From: GCA-020356105 sp041602815
GTDB lineage: Bacteria; Pseudomonadota; Alphaproteobacteria; UBA8366; JADFVY01
Length of the DNA stretch: 9,089 nt
Direction of reading: 5' to 3'
NCBI GenBank assembly: GCA_041602815.1
Contig: JBFIFO010000151.1
Location: forward strand, 1-9,089
The position numbers were made by a program, and so were the translations under genes. The notes under the pieces were generated by a model. It was not told where the DNA came from and ran no database searches. It saw only the letters and a list, made by a program, of their open reading frames with translations. Shown here in pieces: positions 6,406 to 9,089 of this stretch. How positions within the stretch are numbered: position 1 is the stretch's first letter; each line of letters begins with the position of its first letter.

Positions 6406-6428
6406 AATTGCGATTCGGACTCGCAATT
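6406..6428. repeat. Perfect inverted repeat, candidate activator site
   Basis: AATTGCGA (6406-6413) and TCGCAATT (6421-6428) are perfect 8-base arms with a 7-base spacer. The centre (6417) lies about 127 bases upstream of the predicted sigma-54 start site, in the range used by enhancer-binding proteins. It could equally regulate the divergent hydrolase gene. Confidence 0.5.
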
Positions 6429-6445
6429 CGTTGCTTCGGCGATAT

Positions 6446-6466
6446 CACCGCGGGATGATCGCGGTG
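6446..6466. repeat. Second inverted repeat with the same 7-base spacer
   Basis: CACCGCG (6446-6452) and CGCGGTG (6460-6466) form perfect 7-base arms around a 7-base spacer, 39 bases from the centre of the other repeat. The arm sequence differs, so it is not simply a second copy of the same site. It spans an in-frame ATG (6455) of the hydrolase and would bury that codon in an mRNA hairpin loop, which argues for the later start at 6491. Confidence 0.4.
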
Positions 6467-6490
6467 CAAAATCGAAACCACGGGCGTGTC

Positions 6491-7684
6491 ATGCATCCTG
6501 CGCACTGCCGCCGCTATTCCCGCGCCACCTCCGGCCTGGCGGCGTTTTCATCCGTTCTGGCGGGAATCTTTGCACCTTCGAGACTGCTCGAGGCGGCGCG
6601 CCTCCTGCGGCGGGTACAGGCCGGCGCCGGCACGGATCAAGGGCCCGCGGCCCGCATGAGCGTCACGTACCGGCCGCGAAAGATCTCGCGAAGCGGCGAT
6701 CTGTACCGGATCGGGCAGCCGGCGGCCGGCATGGTGCTTGTACCCGGCGCGGCAAAGCTCGGTAAAGACGACCCGCGCCTTGTCGCCTTCGCCCAGGCGC
6801 TGGCGCGGGCCCGGTTCGAAGTCCTGGTTCCCGACCTCCCGGGACTGGCGGATCTGCGTGTTGGTGCGGAGGACGCCGACATCGTTGCGGATGCACTCCT
6901 GACCCTGTCGCGGCACAGGGCGGCCCAGGGAAACGCCACGGTCGGGGTGACGGCGATCTGCTATTCCACCGGCCCCGCCATGATTGCGCTGCTCGACAAG
7001 GATGTCCGCGGCGCCGCCCAGTTCATGCTGTCGATCGGCGGGTATCTGAGCATCGAAGCGGTACTTACGTTCGTCACCACCGGCTGGTACCGCTCGCCCC
7101 GCGACGGCGCCCGGCGCCATCGGCCGCCCGACGAATACGGCAAATGGATCTTTGCGATCAGCAATGCGCACGCGCTGTCCGATCGGCGCGACCGCGATTT
7201 GATCGAGGCCATGGCGCACAGGCGGCTGGCCGACCGTGGCGCCGATCTTACCGACCTCGCGGCCGGCCTCGGCGACGAGGGAGCACGTGTTTATGCCGTC
7301 CTTGAGAACCGGGATCCCGAACGGGTCAGCGAATTGATCAGTGCCTTGCCGCAGGCAATCGTCGACGAGATCGCCCGCATGGACCTCGTCGGCCGCGACT
7401 TCACCGCGCTCGACATGCGATTCAGTCTGGTCCATGGCAACGACGATGCGGTCATTCCCGAGACGGAAAGCCTTGCCCTTGCCGGCGCGCTGCCGCAGGC
7501 GGACGTGTTCCTGCTCAACTCCATCCAGCATGTCGACCCCGGACCGGCCGGCATCGGGGACAAGCTGAAACTGCTGGCGGCGGTGCAGGAACTCCTGCGG
7601 CAGCGGGATACCGTCCGCAGGCCGCAGGGCCCGGCGGCGCCGAATCCGTTCGAATCCCCGATCCCCCCGACTCGCGCCCGCTGA
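6491..7684 (+). CDS. Alpha/beta hydrolase family protein, possibly exported or membrane-anchored
   Basis: From the ATG at 6491 the product has 397 residues. Residues about 7-28 (RRYSRA, then an uncharged stretch through VLAGIFA) resemble a weak signal peptide or anchor. The hydrolase fold starts around residue 80 (GMVLVPGAAKLGKDDPRL) and continues with VLVPDLPGLADLRV. The nucleophile elbow reads CYSTG (157-161), so Ser159 is in place but the usual first Gly is Cys. The acid is in HGNDDAVIP (Asp318 or 319) and the His in SIQHVDP (347), giving a plausible full triad. The Pro-rich tail (after 376) is probably unstructured. The substrate is unknown. The start is uncertain: ATGs at 6455 and 6656 are alternatives and none has a good ribosome site. 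The gene is divergent from the glycosyltransferase and lies 62 bases ahead of the glycerate kinase. Confidence 0.75.
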   Translation: MHPAHCRRYSRATSGLAAFSSVLAGIFAPSRLLEAARLLRRVQAGAGTDQGPAARMSVTYRPRKISRSGDLYRIGQPAAGMVLVPGAAKLGKDDPRLVAFAQALARARFEVLVPDLPGLADLRVGAEDADIVADALLTLSRHRAAQGNATVGVTAICYSTGPAMIALLDKDVRGAAQFMLSIGGYLSIEAVLTFVTTGWYRSPRDGARRHRPPDEYGKWIFAISNAHALSDRRDRDLIEAMAHRRLADRGADLTDLAAGLGDEGARVYAVLENRDPERVSELISALPQAIVDEIARMDLVGRDFTALDMRFSLVHGNDDAVIPETESLALAGALPQADVFLLNSIQHVDPGPAGIGDKLKLLAAVQELLRQRDTVRRPQGPAAPNPFESPIPPTRAR

Positions 7685-7746
7685 GCCGACACCCGCAGCA
7701 GCATGGCCTCCTTGTGATCGGCGGCCCTGCGGTGTATTCGGAGCGC

Positions 7747-9021
7747 ATGAGCAAATCTCTCGATGCACCGGTCCTGCTCCGCAAGATGTTCGATGCGGCG
7801 GTGGCGGCGGCAGCACCCGAGGCCTGCCTGCCGCCGCACCTCCCTGCCCCGCCGGCGGGGCGTACGCTGGTCGTCGGCGCCGGCAAGGCCTCGGCCTCCA
7901 TGGCCCGGACGCTGGAGCGGAACTGGCGGGGCGAACTCTCGGGCCTGGTGGTGACCCGGTACGGCCACGCCGTGCAGTGCGAGCGCATCGAGATCGCCGA
8001 GGCGGCGCATCCCGTCCCGGACGAGAACGGTGTCCGTGCCGCATCGCGGATGCTGGACCTGGTGCACGGCCTGACGGCGGACGACCTCGTGATCTGCCTG
8101 ATTTCCGGCGGCGGGTCGGCCCTCTTGACCCTGCCGGCGGCGGGTCTGACGCTGGCCGACAAACAGGCGGTCAACCGGGCCCTGCTGCGCTGCGGCGCGA
8201 CGATTTCCGAGATGAACTGCGTGCGCAAGCACCTGTCCGCCATCAAAGGGGGACGCCTTGCCTTGGCCGCATGGCCGGCGCGCGTCGCAACGCTCGTGAT
8301 CTCGGACGTGCCGGGCGACGACCCGGCGGTCATCGCCTCCGGCCCGACGGTCCCGGACCCGACGACACGTGCCGATGCGCTGGCCATCCTGCGCAAGTAC
8401 GAAATCGCGGAGCCGGCCGCGGTATTGGCGCATCTCGAGGCGGCCGGCAACGACGCGCCGCAAGCCGGGGACCGCCGGTTCAAGACCGCGACGACGACCC
8501 TGGTGGCGACCCCGCAAGCTTCCCTGGAGGCCGCGGCGGACGTGGCCAGGCGTGCCGGGGTCACGCCGGTCATTCTGAGCGACCGGATCGAAGGGGAGGC
8601 GACGGAGGTCGCCAAGGTCCACGCGGCCATCGCCCGACAGGTCGTGGCACACAACCAGCCGGCCGCGGCGCCGGCGGTTATCCTGTCGGGCGGCGAGACG
8701 ACGGTCACGGTGCGCGGCACTGGCCGCGGCGGGCGCAATACGGAATTCCTTCTTGCGCTGGCGATCGCGCTGCAGGGCGCCGCCAGTATCCATGCCATTG
8801 CCTGCGATACCGACGGCACCGACGGCACCGAGGACAATGCCGGGGCGCTGGTCGGTCCCGACACCTGGTCGCGCGCCGGGACTCTGGGCGTCGACCTGAA
8901 GGCGCGGCTGGCGAACAACGACGCCTACGGCGCCTTCGAGGCGCTCGGCTCGCTGGTGGTGACCGGCCCGACCCTGACCAACGTCAACGACTTCCGCGCA
9001 ATTGTCATTGATCCTGTGTAA
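7747..9021 (+). CDS. ttuD: Glycerate 2-kinase (MOFRL family; TtuD/GckA type, often misnamed hydroxypyruvate reductase)
   Basis: The product has 424 residues, typical for the family. It phosphorylates D-glycerate with ATP to 2-phosphoglycerate in the cytoplasm, feeding glyoxylate, tartrate or serine-cycle carbon into lower glycolysis. Visible landmarks are VVGAGKAS (42-49, with the conserved Lys47), LISGGGSALL (118-127), SDVPGDD (186-192) followed by IASGPTVPD, then the C-terminal MOFRL part with LSGGETTVTV (313-322), GRGGRNTEF (326-334), DTDGTDG (354-360) and TGPTLTNVND (406-415). The ATG at 7747 (GGAG 3 bases before it) is preferred to a GTG 33 bases upstream because MSKSLDAPVLLRKMFDAAV matches the usual beginning. 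Pyruvate kinase starts 9 bases after the stop, a pairing also known from the tartrate-use genes ttuD-ttuE. Confidence 0.93.
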   Translation: MSKSLDAPVLLRKMFDAAVAAAAPEACLPPHLPAPPAGRTLVVGAGKASASMARTLERNWRGELSGLVVTRYGHAVQCERIEIAEAAHPVPDENGVRAASRMLDLVHGLTADDLVICLISGGGSALLTLPAAGLTLADKQAVNRALLRCGATISEMNCVRKHLSAIKGGRLALAAWPARVATLVISDVPGDDPAVIASGPTVPDPTTRADALAILRKYEIAEPAAVLAHLEAAGNDAPQAGDRRFKTATTTLVATPQASLEAAADVARRAGVTPVILSDRIEGEATEVAKVHAAIARQVVAHNQPAAAPAVILSGGETTVTVRGTGRGGRNTEFLLALAIALQGAASIHAIACDTDGTDGTEDNAGALVGPDTWSRAGTLGVDLKARLANNDAYGAFEALGSLVVTGPTLTNVNDFRAIVIDPV

Positions 9022-9030
9022 ACTGCGCCG

Positions 9031-9089
9031 ATGCAGAGGCGACGTTCGACCAAGATTATTGCGACCCTGGGACCGGCCAGCAGCGAGCC
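9031..9089 (+). CDS. pyk: Pyruvate kinase (N-terminal fragment, runs off the window)
   Basis: Nineteen codons are visible from the ATG at 9031: MQRRRSTKIIATLGPASSE. The TKIIATLGPAS block is the hallmark N-terminus of pyruvate kinase, which converts PEP and ADP to pyruvate and ATP. It starts 9 bases after the glycerate kinase stop with no good Shine-Dalgarno of its own, suggesting one operon and possibly coupled translation. The remainder lies outside the window. Confidence 0.92.
   Translation, partial: MQRRRSTKIIATLGPASSE

Noticed and set aside
7848..7861. Perfect 14-base palindrome CCCCGCCGGCGGGG
   Set aside because: It lies within the glycerate kinase coding sequence (a Pro/Ala-rich surface segment) and is explained by GC-rich codons; no T tail follows.
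8808..8830. Tandem repeat of GACGGCACC
   Set aside because: It encodes the conserved DTDGTDGTE motif of MOFRL glycerate kinases, so protein function explains it.
6548..8918. Three long minus-strand frames (about 467-500 residues) opposite the hydrolase and glycerate kinase
   Set aside because: They are mirror frames of two recognisable genes, rich in Arg, Pro and Ala, with no recognisable domain.
1..9089. CRISPR arrays, tRNA or rRNA genes, insertion sequences, integrases
   Set aside because: I saw no regularly spaced repeats, no tRNA-like arm set, no transposase or integrase motifs and no terminal inverted repeats with target duplications.

Overview
The window is GC-rich throughout with compact gene packing. 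The recognisable proteins (RtcB with archease, a MOFRL glycerate kinase followed by pyruvate kinase, HprK-like/PqqD fusions) and the codon use suggest an alphaproteobacterium, perhaps Rhodospirillales-like. That placement is inferred from style and gene content, not from a marker gene.

Left block (1-3173, plus strand): after the probable last codons of an upstream gene and a strong intrinsic terminator (56-91) come two paralogous proteins. Each has an N-terminal HPr-kinase-like P-loop domain and a C-terminal PqqD-like domain (146-1354 and 1941-3173). Between them sits a 63-residue basic small protein (1670-1861) with a twin-arginine-like segment. PqqD-like domains are typical peptide binders (RiPP recognition elements), and HprK-like kinases are known to phosphorylate some RiPP precursors. 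The trio therefore looks like an uncharacterised peptide-modification or peptide-chaperone cassette. The two kinase domains have lost different active-site residues, while their PqqD domains remain very similar.

Middle block (6257 down to 3163, minus strand): a GT4-like glycosyltransferase with a degraded EX7E motif, then archease, then the RNA ligase RtcB. RtcB and archease are tightly coupled: the rtcB Shine-Dalgarno overlaps the archease stop codon. Upstream of the glycosyltransferase is a near-consensus sigma-54 (-24/-12) site with two perfect inverted repeats further upstream, where an enhancer-binding protein would be expected to bind. RtcB operons are known to be sigma-54 controlled through RtcR in E. 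coli, so this may be the same logic with a glycosyltransferase added at the front.

Right block (6491-9089, plus strand): an alpha/beta hydrolase with a possible N-terminal signal or anchor, a MOFRL-type glycerate 2-kinase, and the first codons of pyruvate kinase. The last two are 9 bases apart and would route glycerate to 2-phosphoglycerate and, after enolase, PEP to pyruvate. The rtcB and second kinase genes converge and overlap by 11 bases.
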